DNA of 64,000 bases, from the NCBI RefSeq assembly GCF_022664395.1, contig NZ_JAKRET010000013.1:1-64000 (forward strand), in the 5' to 3' direction. Positions 46,240 to 55,998 of the stretch are shown here, piece by piece. The position numbers were made by a program, and so were the translations under genes. Within the stretch, counting starts at the first letter, position 1; every line of letters begins with the position of its first letter. Origin of the DNA: Sphingomonas lacusdianchii. GTDB taxonomy: Bacteria; Pseudomonadota; Alphaproteobacteria; Sphingomonadales; Sphingomonadaceae. The notes beneath the pieces are model-generated. The model worked only from the letters and a program-made list of their open reading frames with translations. It ran no database searches and was not told the origin of the DNA.

Positions 46240-47850
46240 ATGCGTACTCAATCGACCGCGCACCGCACATTGCGGACCCGCGCACGCAATTTCGTGCTCG
46301 GTACGGCATCGCTGCTGATCGCCGCGACCGCATCGGCCCAGGCCCCCGCCCCGGCAACGCCGCAGCCGGGCGAACCGGCGCAGATCGCGATCCGCGGCGA
46401 TCAGCAGGGTCCGACCTATGACCGGCGCATCTTCACCCAGTTCGCCGAGCATCTCGGCAACGGCATCTATGGCGGCCTGTGGGTCGGCAACGATCGCCGG
46501 ATCCCGAACACGCGCGGGTTCCGCAACGACGTCGTCGCCGCGCTGAAGCGCCTTGGCGTGCCGGTCATCCGCTGGCCGGGCGGCTGCTTCGCCGACGAAT
46601 ATCACTGGCGCGAAGGGATCGGGCCCCGCAACAAGCGCCCGGTCAAGATCAACACCAACTGGGGCGGCGTGACCGAGGACAATGCGGTCGGCACCCATGA
46701 ATTCATGGACCTGACCGAACAGGTCGGCGCCGAAGCCTATATCTCGGGCAATGTCGGCAACGGATCGCCGCGCGAAATGGCCGAGTGGGTCGAATATATG
46801 ACGCAGGAAGCCGGCACCCTCGCCGACGAACGCGCGAAGAACGGCCGCAAGGCGCCGTGGAAGGTGCCCTATTTCGGTATCGGCAACGAGCTATGGGGAT
46901 GTGGCGGCAATATGCGCCCCGAATATGCCGCCGACGAGACGAAACGCTTCGCGACCTTTATCAAGTCGCCGGCCGGCAGCCGCGTTCTCAAGATCGCATC
47001 CGGCGCCAATGTCGAGGACTATAACTGGACCGACGTGATGATGCGCGAGGCGATCAACCAGATCGACGCCGTCTCGCTGCATTACTACACCGTCCCCGGT
47101 GGCGGCTGGCCGCCCAAGGCGTCCCCGACCCAGTTCGACGAATCCGCCTGGGCCGAAACGCTCGCGCGGACGTGGAAGATGGACGAGCTGATCACCAAGC
47201 ATTCGCAGATGATGGACAAGTACGACCCGCAAAAGCGCGTCTGGCTGGCCGTCGACGAATGGGGCACGTGGTATGCCCAGGATCCGGGCACGACGCCGGG
47301 CTTCCTGCGCCAGCAGAACACGCTGCGCGACGCGCTGGTCGCCGCGATCAACCTCGACATCTTCGCCAAACATGCCGACCGGGTAAAGATGACCGCCATC
47401 GCGCAGATGGTGAACGTGTTGCAGGCGATGATCCTGACCGACGGGCCGAAGATGGTCCTGACCCCGACCTATCACGTGTTCGAAATGTACAAGCCGTTCA
47501 TGGACGGCACGGTGCTGCCGATCACGGTCAACAGCCCCTATTATTCGCGTGACAAATGGGTGATGCCGGCGGTGTCGGCCTCGGCGGTGCGTAGCAAGGA
47601 CGGCGTGGTCCATGTCGCCCTGTCGAACGCCGATCCGAACCGTCCGACCACCGTGTCGGCGGCGCTGACCGGGATCAACGGCGCGACCGTCACCGGCCGG
47701 GTGCTGACCGCGCCGACGATCACCGCGCACAATACGTTCGACAATCCGAACGCCGTGACCCCGACCGCCTTCACCGGCGCACAGGTCGCGAACGGCACGT
47801 TGACGGTGACGCTGCCGGCCAAGTCGGTGGTGATGCTCGACATCAAGTAA
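46240..47850 (+). CDS. GH51 alpha-L-arabinofuranosidase, exported
   Basis: 536 residues with a long signal peptide (1 to about 34, ending ATASAQ). The ATG at 46240 follows AGGAGGGGG. GH51 signatures: HLGNGIYGGLWVG, VIRWPGGCFADEYHWREGIGP, the acid/base Glu in GIGNELWGCGG and the nucleophile Glu in AVDEWGTWY; a C-terminal beta-sandwich follows. It removes arabinose side chains from arabinoxylan or arabinan; export puts it in the periplasm or outside. It is the first of the hemicellulose genes spread through 46-59 kb. Confidence 0.93.
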   Translation: MRTQSTAHRTLRTRARNFVLGTASLLIAATASAQAPAPATPQPGEPAQIAIRGDQQGPTYDRRIFTQFAEHLGNGIYGGLWVGNDRRIPNTRGFRNDVVAALKRLGVPVIRWPGGCFADEYHWREGIGPRNKRPVKINTNWGGVTEDNAVGTHEFMDLTEQVGAEAYISGNVGNGSPREMAEWVEYMTQEAGTLADERAKNGRKAPWKVPYFGIGNELWGCGGNMRPEYAADETKRFATFIKSPAGSRVLKIASGANVEDYNWTDVMMREAINQIDAVSLHYYTVPGGGWPPKASPTQFDESAWAETLARTWKMDELITKHSQMMDKYDPQKRVWLAVDEWGTWYAQDPGTTPGFLRQQNTLRDALVAAINLDIFAKHADRVKMTAIAQMVNVLQAMILTDGPKMVLTPTYHVFEMYKPFMDGTVLPITVNSPYYSRDKWVMPAVSASAVRSKDGVVHVALSNADPNRPTTVSAALTGINGATVTGRVLTAPTITAHNTFDNPNAVTPTAFTGAQVANGTLTVTLPAKSVVMLDIK

Positions 47851-47853
47851 GGA

Positions 47854-47880
47854 TATGGGGCGGCGTCCGGCCGCCCCATA
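47854..47880. terminator. Bidirectional hairpin between convergent GH51 and glycosyltransferase genes
   Basis: An 11-bp perfect stem TATGGGGCGGC / GCCGCCCCATA with loop GTCCG starts 4 bases after the GH51 stop. It has no T-run on the plus strand, but its position between two convergent genes suits a shared terminator. Confidence 0.65.
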
Positions 47881-47913
47881 CTCCCGTTACGGACGGGCCG
47901 TTCCCGCCGTGCG

Positions 47914-49014
47914 TCAGTCGGCCCAGAGCCGTACCGCCAGCCCCTCGATATAATCCGCCGCCCGGCCCGCCGCGCCCGCATCGTACAGCGCGGCCAGCGC
48001 CGCCGGATCGAGCGCCTTGGCGGCGTCCAGCAGCCCGCGCCACGGTGCGAGCGACCCCGGCCACTGGTGCAGCGCCACCGCCGCGCCGACCTCGGCCAGC
48101 CGGTCGGCCTTGCGCGTCTGTTCTGCGAAATACCGCCATTCGGGCGCGCAGATATAGGGGCGGCCGACCCGCGCGATCTCATGCACCGTATTGTCGCCTG
48201 CCGATGCGATCACGACGTCGGCGGCGGCGATGTGATCGGTGACGCCGTCGACCCAGCCGCGTTCGACCAGATTGCCGAAATCGGTCTCGTGCCCCTCGCG
48301 ATGCACCGGTCCGATCACCAGCCACAGCGCATCGGGCACCGCCCGCGCCGCCATGGTCAGCGGGGCATAGGGCGTCCCCGCCCCGCCGCCGCCGGTCAGC
48401 ACCAGCACGACTTCCTTGTCGGGATCGATGCCCAGCTTCGCCCGCGCCTCGGCCTTGGACGGCACGGCATCGGTCGTGGTGCACAGCCCGCCGGTATAGC
48501 AGGTCTTGGCCCGGCCCCAGTCGGGAAAGTCGTCCTGCTCGATGCCTTCGTCGAACGGCGCCAGCAGCCCGACACACGCCTGATAGGCACCCAGATGCCC
48601 CGGATCGGTGCGGTCGCCATGCATCCGGATCTTGATCGCGGGCACGCTGGCGATCCGCGCCATCAGCGCGATCTCCGCCGAAACGTCGACGACGAACAGC
48701 GCGGGGGCGGCATCGTCGAGATGGTCGAGGATCGTCCGCATCGTCCGCCGCGTCGCCTCGACGCCCAAGGGCACGCAGTGCAGCACTTCGGGCGTCGGCT
48801 GGTCGAATAGCGCCCGGGTCGGCACCGGCGCGCCGATCATGTTGGGCAGCGCCACGATCTCGATCGGGCGGTCGAAGCCGTCGAACAATTCGGGCCGCGC
48901 GCACAGGATCGTTACCGGCCGCTCGGCGGGCAGTTCGCGAATGATCGCCATCGCCCGATTGGCATGGCCGCGGCCCTGATGATGGATGAAAAAGGTGATC
49001 GGCCGCGTCGTCAT
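47914..49014 (-). CDS. MurG-like glycosyltransferase (GT-B fold)
   Basis: 366 residues. The N-terminus ITFFIHHQGRGHANRAMAIIREL is the acceptor-side GT-B signature (G-x-G-H-x-x-R) of MurG/GT28-type enzymes. The C-terminal domain has VVLVLTGGGGAGTPYAPLTMA and the donor-site DVVIASAGDNTVHEIARVGRPYICAP, with the usual Glu. Such enzymes transfer a sugar from a nucleotide donor to lipid or secondary-metabolite acceptors, and the acceptor here is unknown. It diverges from a sulfotransferase-like gene across 139 bases, so the two may modify the same glycan. Confidence 0.8.
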   Translation of the reverse strand: MTTRPITFFIHHQGRGHANRAMAIIRELPAERPVTILCARPELFDGFDRPIEIVALPNMIGAPVPTRALFDQPTPEVLHCVPLGVEATRRTMRTILDHLDDAAPALFVVDVSAEIALMARIASVPAIKIRMHGDRTDPGHLGAYQACVGLLAPFDEGIEQDDFPDWGRAKTCYTGGLCTTTDAVPSKAEARAKLGIDPDKEVVLVLTGGGGAGTPYAPLTMAARAVPDALWLVIGPVHREGHETDFGNLVERGWVDGVTDHIAAADVVIASAGDNTVHEIARVGRPYICAPEWRYFAEQTRKADRLAEVGAAVALHQWPGSLAPWRGLLDAAKALDPAALAALYDAGAAGRAADYIEGLAVRLWAD

Positions 49015-49153
49015 CTGTCCCCCGGAGAAACCCGTCTTCGTACCTGCGCACGAACGCGGCGGAACCGTTGCCGGCTCCCCGCGTAACCGCCATACCGAAA
49101 ATTATTTCGGAATCACAACGATTTCCGATGATTCAGATGGGAATAGAACCTGC

Positions 49154-49930
49154 ATGACGACGCATGACGGCTGGTCCAATCCGCGCCCCGGCCTGACGAT
49201 CCTGCGTCGTGGCGACGCGCCGATCCGCGCGATCCAGGTATATGGCCAGCGTTGTTCGGGGACCAACGTCCTGATCCGGTCGATCGAGGCCAATCTCGGC
49301 CGCGCCGCCTTTACCGAACAGCATGGCTTCAAACACTGGTTCGTGCCCGAACAGGTGCTGTTCCCGCGTGACGTGATGGTGCTGGCGGTGGCACGCGATC
49401 CGGTCGACTGGGTGCGCAGCCTGCATCGCCAGCCATGGCACGCCCATCCCGAACTGAAGAAACTCGGCTTCTCCGACTTCATCCGCGCGCCGTGGCACAG
49501 CTATTGGGACAGCGAATTCTGGGGGGTCGAGGACGATCATCCGGTGCTGGGGCGCGAGATGCTGCACGAACGCTGCCCCGATACCGGCGAACGCTTCGCC
49601 AACCCGCTTGCCAAGCGTACCGCGAAGCTGCGGCACTGGGCGGGACTGCACGACCGGGCGCATCATGTTGCGCTGCTCAACCACGAGGCCTTCTGTGCCG
49701 ATCCGGCGGGCGTGATCGCCGACCTTGCCGCCGCGACCGGCCTGACCATGGCCGAACCGTTCGTCGCGCAGGACACGTACAAGGGGCAGGGCCACCGCGC
49801 CTTCCGTCCGACCGCCTACCCGCCGGTGTCCGACGCCGATCTCGCCCATATCCATGCCTGGCTCGATCCGGCGGTCGAGGCGCGCTACGGCTTTATGATC
49901 CCCGAACCGCAGGCGCAGGCGGCTGAGTAG
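49154..49930 (+). CDS. Sulfotransferase-like P-loop protein
   Basis: 258 residues, cytoplasmic. IQVYGQRCSGTNVLIRSIEANLG resembles the 5'-phosphosulfate loop of PAPS-dependent sulfotransferases, and VMVLAVARDPVDWVRSLHRQPW resembles the 3'-phosphate loop (R-D-P-x-x-x-x-x-S). The C-terminal YKGQGHRAFRPTAYPPVSDADLAHIHAWLDP fits the last structural element. The short size and the lack of a classical K-x-G-T-x-W motif make the exact reaction uncertain. It is divergent from the MurG-like glycosyltransferase. A palindrome CCGAAA-ATTA-TTTCGG (49095-49110) lies in the shared upstream region. The ATG has only weak RBS potential. Confidence 0.65.
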   Translation: MTTHDGWSNPRPGLTILRRGDAPIRAIQVYGQRCSGTNVLIRSIEANLGRAAFTEQHGFKHWFVPEQVLFPRDVMVLAVARDPVDWVRSLHRQPWHAHPELKKLGFSDFIRAPWHSYWDSEFWGVEDDHPVLGREMLHERCPDTGERFANPLAKRTAKLRHWAGLHDRAHHVALLNHEAFCADPAGVIADLAAATGLTMAEPFVAQDTYKGQGHRAFRPTAYPPVSDADLAHIHAWLDPAVEARYGFMIPEPQAQAAE

Positions 49931-50089
49931 GTTCACGCGAAGGCGCGAAGACGCGAAGGGGTTGCGTTCAGGGTGATGTCCCGCGATCGGGAGACACTTG
50001 CTCCGGTTGCAACGAAAACATGGCCGCTGGCGCGGACAGGCTTTGCCAGTGGCGCAACTCCTTCGCGTCTCCGCGCCTTCGCGTGAACC
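49930..50089. repeat. Long inverted repeat between convergent genes
   Basis: Two 37-base arms, 49930-49966 (GGTTCACGCGAAGGCGCGAA...) and 50053-50089 (...GCGCCTTCGCGTGAACC), are complementary at 35 of 37 positions and enclose 86 bases. The left arm starts on the last base of the sulfotransferase-like stop codon; the right arm ends on the base before the stop codon of the convergent membrane gene. The inner part can itself pair partly (GCGCAA-type words). RNA from either strand would form a long stem. Confidence 0.85.
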
Positions 50090-51550
50090 CTATCTTCCTT
50101 CGGCCGTGGCCCGCCGCACCGAACCGGCCAGCGCCACCGTCAGCAACCCGGCGACAACCGCCCAGATCGCCAGCCCCTGCCACGGTGTATAGCCCAGCCA
50201 TTCATCGGCCACGGTCCGCAGATAGCCCGGATCGAACCGCGCCGCGAACACGGCAACCGCCAGCGCGCGCGGCTCGTCCTGCGGCGCGGTGATCTCCGCA
50301 CTGGCGATCGCCATGTTGAGGACGACCGACCCCGCGAGCAACGCGGTGACCGCCACGCGCGACCAGCGCGTCGCGCGTGCCCAGAACGTGCCGATGCCGA
50401 TGCACAGGAACCCGACCGCCGGCAGCGCATGGCGCGGTCCGGTCGCGTTGCCGCCGTCCCAGTAATAATAGGAGGCGTTGATGAGGAACGGCACCACCGC
50501 CCCCGCGACCGCCAGCCAGCCAAGGTCGCGGGTCGCGCGATCGCGGACCAGCAGCGCCAGTCCGAACGGCGCGACGATCAGGATCGGCGCGACCCACAAC
50601 ATGCCGCGCCGCTCGCCGAGGATCAGTTCGTACAGCACATAGGGCTTGGGATAGGTCAGTCCGAACAGCCCCTCCTGCATTCCGGCAAAATCGGTGACGC
50701 CCGAATAGCCGAGCCGGAACACCGTCCCGAACGCGATCAGGTTATAGGCGAGCAGCACGACCAGCGCGCTGCCCCCCGCCGCCAGCGCGATGGCGACGGT
50801 CCGCACCGCCTCCCCCCGCGCGACCGTCCGCAGCCGCCACAGCGCGAAGCCCGCCACCGGCAGCCCGGCGATCAGCGCCGAATGCTCGATCAGCACCGCC
50901 CAGCCGAGCGCCAGCCCGGCAACGACCGCATGACCGGGCGACCGCTCCGCCCCGGTGCCCCGCCACACCGCCCAGGCGGCGATCAGCAGCAACGCCGCGA
51001 CCGGAGCATGGCCGAAGATCGTCGTCGACCAGCCCCAGATGGTGGTGCCAAGGCCATAGGAGAGCGCAGCGACCGCGCCCGCCTCGCCATCGCCGGTCGC
51101 CCGCCGGACCAGATCGTAGAGCAGCATCGCCGCCAGCGCGCTCAGCACCGCGCAGATCGTCACCGCGACCAGCCGGATGCGGATCTTCAGGAAGCGGTTG
51201 AACTCGCGATTCTCGAAGCCGGGGACGAAGTCGTCGGCGCGCTGCCCCGACAGACGGTCGGCAATGGCGACCGCGGGGATACCGAGCACGGTCATCCCCG
51301 GCGCCTTGTCCGAATAATAATGGCTGCCGAACTGCGCCTTGTCGATCGTCAGGGGGGCGAACTCATCGATCGTCGCGTCGCCCTGTTCGACCAGCGACAG
51401 CGTCGCGAACATGCGGACGGCATTGTTGGGATTGAACTCCCACGACCCGAACCATGCGCAGGAAAACCACACCAGCAGCAGGATCAGCCACGCCACCGGA
51501 TCACGGCGCAGCGGCACTACCGACCGGTCCGCCCGATCCGCCGCCGTCAT
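50090..51550 (-). CDS. Polytopic membrane protein, GT-C/PMT-like, function unknown
   Basis: 486 residues with about 11-12 hydrophobic segments. A first helix (VAWLILLLVWFSCAWFG) is followed by a loop with NPNNAVRMFATLSLVEQGDATIDEFAPLTIDKAQFGSHYYSDKAPG, then alternating helices. The large first periplasmic loop with acidic residues and KAPG resembles GT-C dolichyl/polyprenyl-phosphate mannosyltransferase-type proteins of unknown specificity. Its start is 4 bases after the stop of the Pit transporter on the same strand, so the two are co-transcribed. The gene ends exactly at the long inverted repeat. Confidence 0.7.
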   Translation of the reverse strand: MTAADRADRSVVPLRRDPVAWLILLLVWFSCAWFGSWEFNPNNAVRMFATLSLVEQGDATIDEFAPLTIDKAQFGSHYYSDKAPGMTVLGIPAVAIADRLSGQRADDFVPGFENREFNRFLKIRIRLVAVTICAVLSALAAMLLYDLVRRATGDGEAGAVAALSYGLGTTIWGWSTTIFGHAPVAALLLIAAWAVWRGTGAERSPGHAVVAGLALGWAVLIEHSALIAGLPVAGFALWRLRTVARGEAVRTVAIALAAGGSALVVLLAYNLIAFGTVFRLGYSGVTDFAGMQEGLFGLTYPKPYVLYELILGERRGMLWVAPILIVAPFGLALLVRDRATRDLGWLAVAGAVVPFLINASYYYWDGGNATGPRHALPAVGFLCIGIGTFWARATRWSRVAVTALLAGSVVLNMAIASAEITAPQDEPRALAVAVFAARFDPGYLRTVADEWLGYTPWQGLAIWAVVAGLLTVALAGSVRRATAEGR

Positions 51551-51554
51551 GCGA

Positions 51555-53162
51555 TCAGAAGACCCGGTTCAGCAGCAGATAGAGCGACCCCGACAGCAGC
51601 ACCGACACGGGCAGCGTCAGCACCCACGCCATCAGCAAGTTGCGCACCGTCCCCATCTGCAACCCCGACCGGTTCGCCGCCATCGTGCCGGCGACGCCCG
51701 ACGACAGGACGTGCGTGGTCGACACCGGCAGGCCGAGGCTGTCGGCGCCGAAGATCGTGCCCATCGCCACCAGCTCGGCCGACGCGCCCTGCGCATAGGT
51801 CAGGTGGGTCTTGCCGATTTTTTCGCCGACGGTGACCACGATCCGCTTCCACCCGACCATCGTGCCGAGCCCAAGCGCGAAGGCGACCGCCACCTTGACC
51901 CATAGCGGGATGAAGCGCGTGCCGGCGTCGAGCGAACCGCGATAGTCGGTCAGCACCTGCTGGTCGCGATCGTTCAGGCCCAGCGACTTCTCCTTGCCGA
52001 TGCGCTTCACCGCTTCGGAGGCGAGGTACATGTCGTTGCGCATATTGCCGCTGACCGCCGCCGGAACCTTGGCCAGCGAACCATATTCGCGGACCTGGCG
52101 GTCGATCGTCCCGACCAGCGCGGTGACGGCGGGCACGGTTTCGGCGTCGAGCTTGCGCTCGGTGATATAGCGCTGCGTCTGCCTGCGCGCGGCGATGTCG
52201 TCGAGGCCGACACGCGGGCCACGCGGCGCCAACACCTGCACCGCCGCCGCGCTGTTGGCGGCGAACTGCGCCTCATATTCGGCGGGAACCGCGCGGTTGA
52301 GCGCATAGGCGGTCGGCACCGTACCGATCAGGATCAGCATGATGAGGCCCATGCCCTTCTGCCCGTCGTTCGACCCGTGGGCGAAGCTGACGCCGGTGCA
52401 GGTGAAGATCAGCAACGCGCGGATCCACAGCGGCGGCGGGGTGTCGCCGACCGGCGCCTCGTACAGCTTGCGGTTGCGGACCAGCGTCTTCATCGCGAGG
52501 AACAGCAGCGCGGCGACGCCGAAACCGATCAGCGGCGAGATCAGCAGCGCCTTGCCGATCTCGGTCGCCTTGTCCCAATCGACGCCGGCCGATCCGTTGC
52601 GCCCTTGCAGGATCGCATTCGCCACGCCGACGCCGATGATCGACCCGATCAGCGTGTGCGACGACGACGACGGAATGCCCAGCGCCCAGGTGGCGAGGTT
52701 CCACACGATCGCCGCGATCAGCAGCGCGAACACCATCGCGAAGCCCGACGACGACCCGACCTGCAGGATCAGTTCGATCGGCAGCAGCGAGATGATGCCG
52801 AACGCGACCGCGCCGGTCGACAGCAGCACGCCAAGGAAGTTGAAGAACCCCGACCATACGACCGCGACATGGGCGGGCATCGAATTGGTGTAGATCACGG
52901 TCGCGACCGCATTGGCGGTGTCGTGGAAGCCGTTCACGAATTCGAAGCCCAGCGCGATGATCAGCGCGAGCACCAGCAATGCGAAGGGCATCAGCGTCAG
53001 CGGATCGACGCTGGCCGCCGCCGCATCGTGATATACGTTGTAGACGACATAGCCGAGTGCGGCGACGATCGCCGTGGCGAATCCAAACGTACCGGCGCGG
53101 CCGAAGCCGTCGTCCAGTTTCGGGCCGGGGCGTCCATCCCGCTCCAGCGCTGCGCTCGTCAT
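51555..53162 (-). CDS. pitA: Inorganic phosphate transporter, Pit family
   Basis: 535 residues. The duplicated PiT signature is present in both halves: GFEFVNGFHDTANAVATVIYTNSM in the first and THVLSSGVAGTMAANR with GADSLGLPVSTTH in the second; SSSSHTLIGSIIGVGVANAI is the helix 4 motif. A soluble loop of about 130 residues (RVGLDDIAARRQTQRY ... NDMYLASEAVKRIG) lies between the halves, as in long PitA forms. It carries phosphate with H+ or metal-phosphate. The ATG at 53162 follows CAGGGGAA. A single CTGTCAC half-site about 45 bases upstream is too little to claim PhoB control. Confidence 0.9.
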   Translation of the reverse strand: MTSAALERDGRPGPKLDDGFGRAGTFGFATAIVAALGYVVYNVYHDAAAASVDPLTLMPFALLVLALIIALGFEFVNGFHDTANAVATVIYTNSMPAHVAVVWSGFFNFLGVLLSTGAVAFGIISLLPIELILQVGSSSGFAMVFALLIAAIVWNLATWALGIPSSSSHTLIGSIIGVGVANAILQGRNGSAGVDWDKATEIGKALLISPLIGFGVAALLFLAMKTLVRNRKLYEAPVGDTPPPLWIRALLIFTCTGVSFAHGSNDGQKGMGLIMLILIGTVPTAYALNRAVPAEYEAQFAANSAAAVQVLAPRGPRVGLDDIAARRQTQRYITERKLDAETVPAVTALVGTIDRQVREYGSLAKVPAAVSGNMRNDMYLASEAVKRIGKEKSLGLNDRDQQVLTDYRGSLDAGTRFIPLWVKVAVAFALGLGTMVGWKRIVVTVGEKIGKTHLTYAQGASAELVAMGTIFGADSLGLPVSTTHVLSSGVAGTMAANRSGLQMGTVRNLLMAWVLTLPVSVLLSGSLYLLLNRVF

Positions 53163-53357
53163 CGAAATTCCCCTGCCGAATGGACGAATCGCCCTACTGG
53201 CGAAGTGTGACAGTTCCACACCGCCCCCGCGTCGGCATCGCGATCGGCGAGGCGCCCATAGCGGATGGAAGATGCTTTGGCGATATGCCGCGCATATGCG
53301 TCCGATTCCGGAACGACGCCGTTACCGGTGCGCCACACTATGCGCGCGCAATGCCGG

Positions 53358-55820
53358 TCAGGGCAGGATGCGCAACCGTTCGATCACCACCCCCGGATCG
53401 ACCATCCACAAGCGGATGCGATGCCGACCGGCCTTCGCCACCTGATGGCTGGACCGGGTCGCACGAACCGCATTGCTGACCGCTTCGGCCCATTCCTTCT
53501 CACCGGTGCCTTTCCACAGGTCGATGACCTGCGGCGGCGCATCGTCGATGGCAATGGCGTAGCGCCGCCCGCTGCCGATGACGTCGAGCGATGGTGCCGC
53601 CAGCACCTCGACCGTCGCGGTGCCGGCAGGCAGCGTGACAATGTAATCGAGCGCAGGCCCCTTGCCCGGCACCTGCGCCGCGGCCGTCTGCGGCCATGGC
53701 GTCACCGCGCGACCCGCGATGCCGAGGCCGGGCACGATAACCCAGCGCACCGCATCGGCAGGACGGTTGGCAGCGAACGCCGCCGCATCGATCTCGGTCG
53801 GCTTCGCCGGCGGCTGGACCGCAATCGGCGTGCGCCGCGTGCCGGGCGCGACGCGACGCACTTCTGGCATCACATCGGTCTCGGGCTGTTGCCAGCTCGT
53901 ATAGCCAATATGCGTCTGCGCCATCATGTGCCGCCACTTGCCACCGTTCAGCCCCTCATAGCGCGCGCGGATCGCACGATCGTTGGCGAACAGCCGCTCC
54001 GCCTCATCCGCGAGGCGGTTGGCCGCCGGATCGCCCGCCGCCGCCGCCGCGCGGTTGCGCGCGACCGTCACATACAGCCGGGCGAGATTGCCCGCCGCCT
54101 CGACCGGATGCGCGACCAGTTGATAGAAGGCGTCCTGCCCCGCGACCTTGGGCCGCACCGCCGCGACGTCGCGGTCGAGCGCCGCCCATTCGGCCAGCAC
54201 CCGGTCGGCGGTGCCGTCGGTCAGGCTCCAGCTATCGGGCGACCAGAGTTCGGGCTTCTGCCGCGCCAGATAGCGGGTCGTGCGGTCGAGGATCGACGCG
54301 ATCGCGTCCGCCTGCCCCGCCCCGAACTGTTCGGCTGCCCAGCGGCGATGATAGTCCGCCATCGCCTCAATGGTCATCGCCTTCGGATTCCACGCCATGT
54401 CGAGGAAGAAGCTGGTCGGAAGCTCCATCGGCTTCAGGTCGCCGACATTGACGATCCACATCCGGTCGACACCATGCGCGTCGGCCAGCGCCATCTGCTC
54501 CCAGGTTCGCGAAATCTGATTGGTGTTGAGCCACTTGTAGTTGCGCGGACCACCGACATAATCGAAATGATAATAGACGCCGTACCCGCCCGGTCGGGTT
54601 TCGCCAACCTTGGGCAAACGACGGATATTGCCCCAATTGTCATCGGCGAACAGCAGCGTCACGTCGTCGGGGACGCGCATCCCGGCATCGTAATAATCCT
54701 GCACTTCCTTGTAGAGCGCCCAGACCTGCGGCGTCTGTGCGGCGGGCTTGCCGGTCACCTCGGCGATGATGCCGCGCTGGTCGGCGACGATGCGTTCGAG
54801 CAGCTTGGTCGCGGTGCCGCTGGTCATCGGCTCGTCGCCATCGCCGCGCATGCCGACCGTCACCACCGCATCGCGCCCGGCGTTGCGCACGATCCCCTCG
54901 CGCCAGAAGCCACGAAGCTTCTCGACATTGGTCGTGTAATCCCACGCCCCGCCCTTGCCCCGCGCCCATTCGATATGCGCGCGCTGCATCGGTTCGTGGT
55001 GCGAAGTGCCGAGCACGATTCCCATCCGGTCGGCAAGCGCCGCGCTGGTCGGATCGTCCTGCCACAGCGATTTGCCCCACATCGCCGGCCACAGATAATT
55101 GCCCTTGAGCCGCAGCGTCAGTTCGAACACCCGCTGATAGAAACGCGAATTGATCCCGCCGAAGCTGCTGCGCGCCCATTCGCCCAGCGCCGGTTCCTCG
55201 TCGTTCAGGAAGATGCCGCGATAGCGCACTTGCGGCGCATCGATCCTGCGGCCCGCCGTCACATACAGGTTCGGGCGTACCGGCACCGGCACGTCCGCCC
55301 ACCAGCTCCAGGGCGACACCCCCGCCCGACGCGACAGGTCATAGGTGCCGAAGATCGCCCCGCGCTTGTCGGCGCCGACGATCACCAGCGCGCGGGCGAC
55401 GCCCGGCATTGGTGCCTCGACCACCTGCTGGACATAGCCTTCCCAGCGCCCCTGCAGCGTCGATACGTCGATCCTGCCCGCCGCGATCAGCGCGTCGATC
55501 GCCGGGCTCTGTCCCAGCACGCCGATCAGCACCGCCCGGTCCTGCGCCTCGCCGCTGCGTCCGGCGAGTCCGGTCAGGTCGCGGACCAGATCGTCGGCGG
55601 CATCGCGAACGCCGCCATCGACCGTCGGTTCGACAACGACCCGTGCCGGCACGCCGTTTTCGATCAGGGCCATCGCGTCGCTCGGCGCCTTCTCGCAGAT
55701 CGCAACCAGACCGGTGCAGGCCGATGCCGGATTCGACGCCGCTATGCCGACCGCCCCAGCCATCAGGCCAATTCGTCGAATCATCGAACGCCGGTCAGGA
55801 CGATGAACGGATTGCTGCAT
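53358..55820 (-). CDS. GH115 alpha-glucuronidase, exported
   Basis: 820 residues. The N-terminus has a signal (RRIGLMAGAVGIAASNPASA) supporting the ATG at 55820, preceded by GGAGAGG. GH115 hallmarks follow: RYRGIFLNDEEPALGEWARSSFGGINSRFYQRVFELTLRLKGNYLWPAMWGKS, GTSHHEPMQRAHIEW, MRGDGDEPMTSGTATKLLE and WGNIRRLP (positions about 195-450). Family members remove 4-O-methyl-glucuronic acid from both terminal and internal xylose residues of glucuronoxylan. It is divergent from a TonB receptor whose promoter bears a xyl-box, so it is probably part of xylan use. Confidence 0.92.
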   Translation of the reverse strand: MQQSVHRPDRRSMIRRIGLMAGAVGIAASNPASACTGLVAICEKAPSDAMALIENGVPARVVVEPTVDGGVRDAADDLVRDLTGLAGRSGEAQDRAVLIGVLGQSPAIDALIAAGRIDVSTLQGRWEGYVQQVVEAPMPGVARALVIVGADKRGAIFGTYDLSRRAGVSPWSWWADVPVPVRPNLYVTAGRRIDAPQVRYRGIFLNDEEPALGEWARSSFGGINSRFYQRVFELTLRLKGNYLWPAMWGKSLWQDDPTSAALADRMGIVLGTSHHEPMQRAHIEWARGKGGAWDYTTNVEKLRGFWREGIVRNAGRDAVVTVGMRGDGDEPMTSGTATKLLERIVADQRGIIAEVTGKPAAQTPQVWALYKEVQDYYDAGMRVPDDVTLLFADDNWGNIRRLPKVGETRPGGYGVYYHFDYVGGPRNYKWLNTNQISRTWEQMALADAHGVDRMWIVNVGDLKPMELPTSFFLDMAWNPKAMTIEAMADYHRRWAAEQFGAGQADAIASILDRTTRYLARQKPELWSPDSWSLTDGTADRVLAEWAALDRDVAAVRPKVAGQDAFYQLVAHPVEAAGNLARLYVTVARNRAAAAAGDPAANRLADEAERLFANDRAIRARYEGLNGGKWRHMMAQTHIGYTSWQQPETDVMPEVRRVAPGTRRTPIAVQPPAKPTEIDAAAFAANRPADAVRWVIVPGLGIAGRAVTPWPQTAAAQVPGKGPALDYIVTLPAGTATVEVLAAPSLDVIGSGRRYAIAIDDAPPQVIDLWKGTGEKEWAEAVSNAVRATRSSHQVAKAGRHRIRLWMVDPGVVIERLRILP

Positions 55821-55998
55821 GACCTCTCCGAATATTGGTATCGTTGGGCGATTGCCCTGACAGCGTAGCCAAGCCGCCTTCATCGGTCGACCCGGTCGCG
55901 GGGTCAACGTTCCATCCGTCGCTCCAACTACTTTTCGCCATCGACATGGTGCGCGGTAACGCACCGAATATCGGTCAAACCAATTATACAAGACTGGC

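Noticed and set aside
49061..49086. Second EcfG promoter upstream of the sulfotransferase-like gene
   Set aside because: GGAAC is followed after 16 bases by CGTAA rather than CGTT, and the function does not fit the stress regulon.
53195..53225. PhoB box upstream of the Pit transporter
   Set aside because: Only one CTGTCAC half is present; the adjacent 11-bp repeat does not match.
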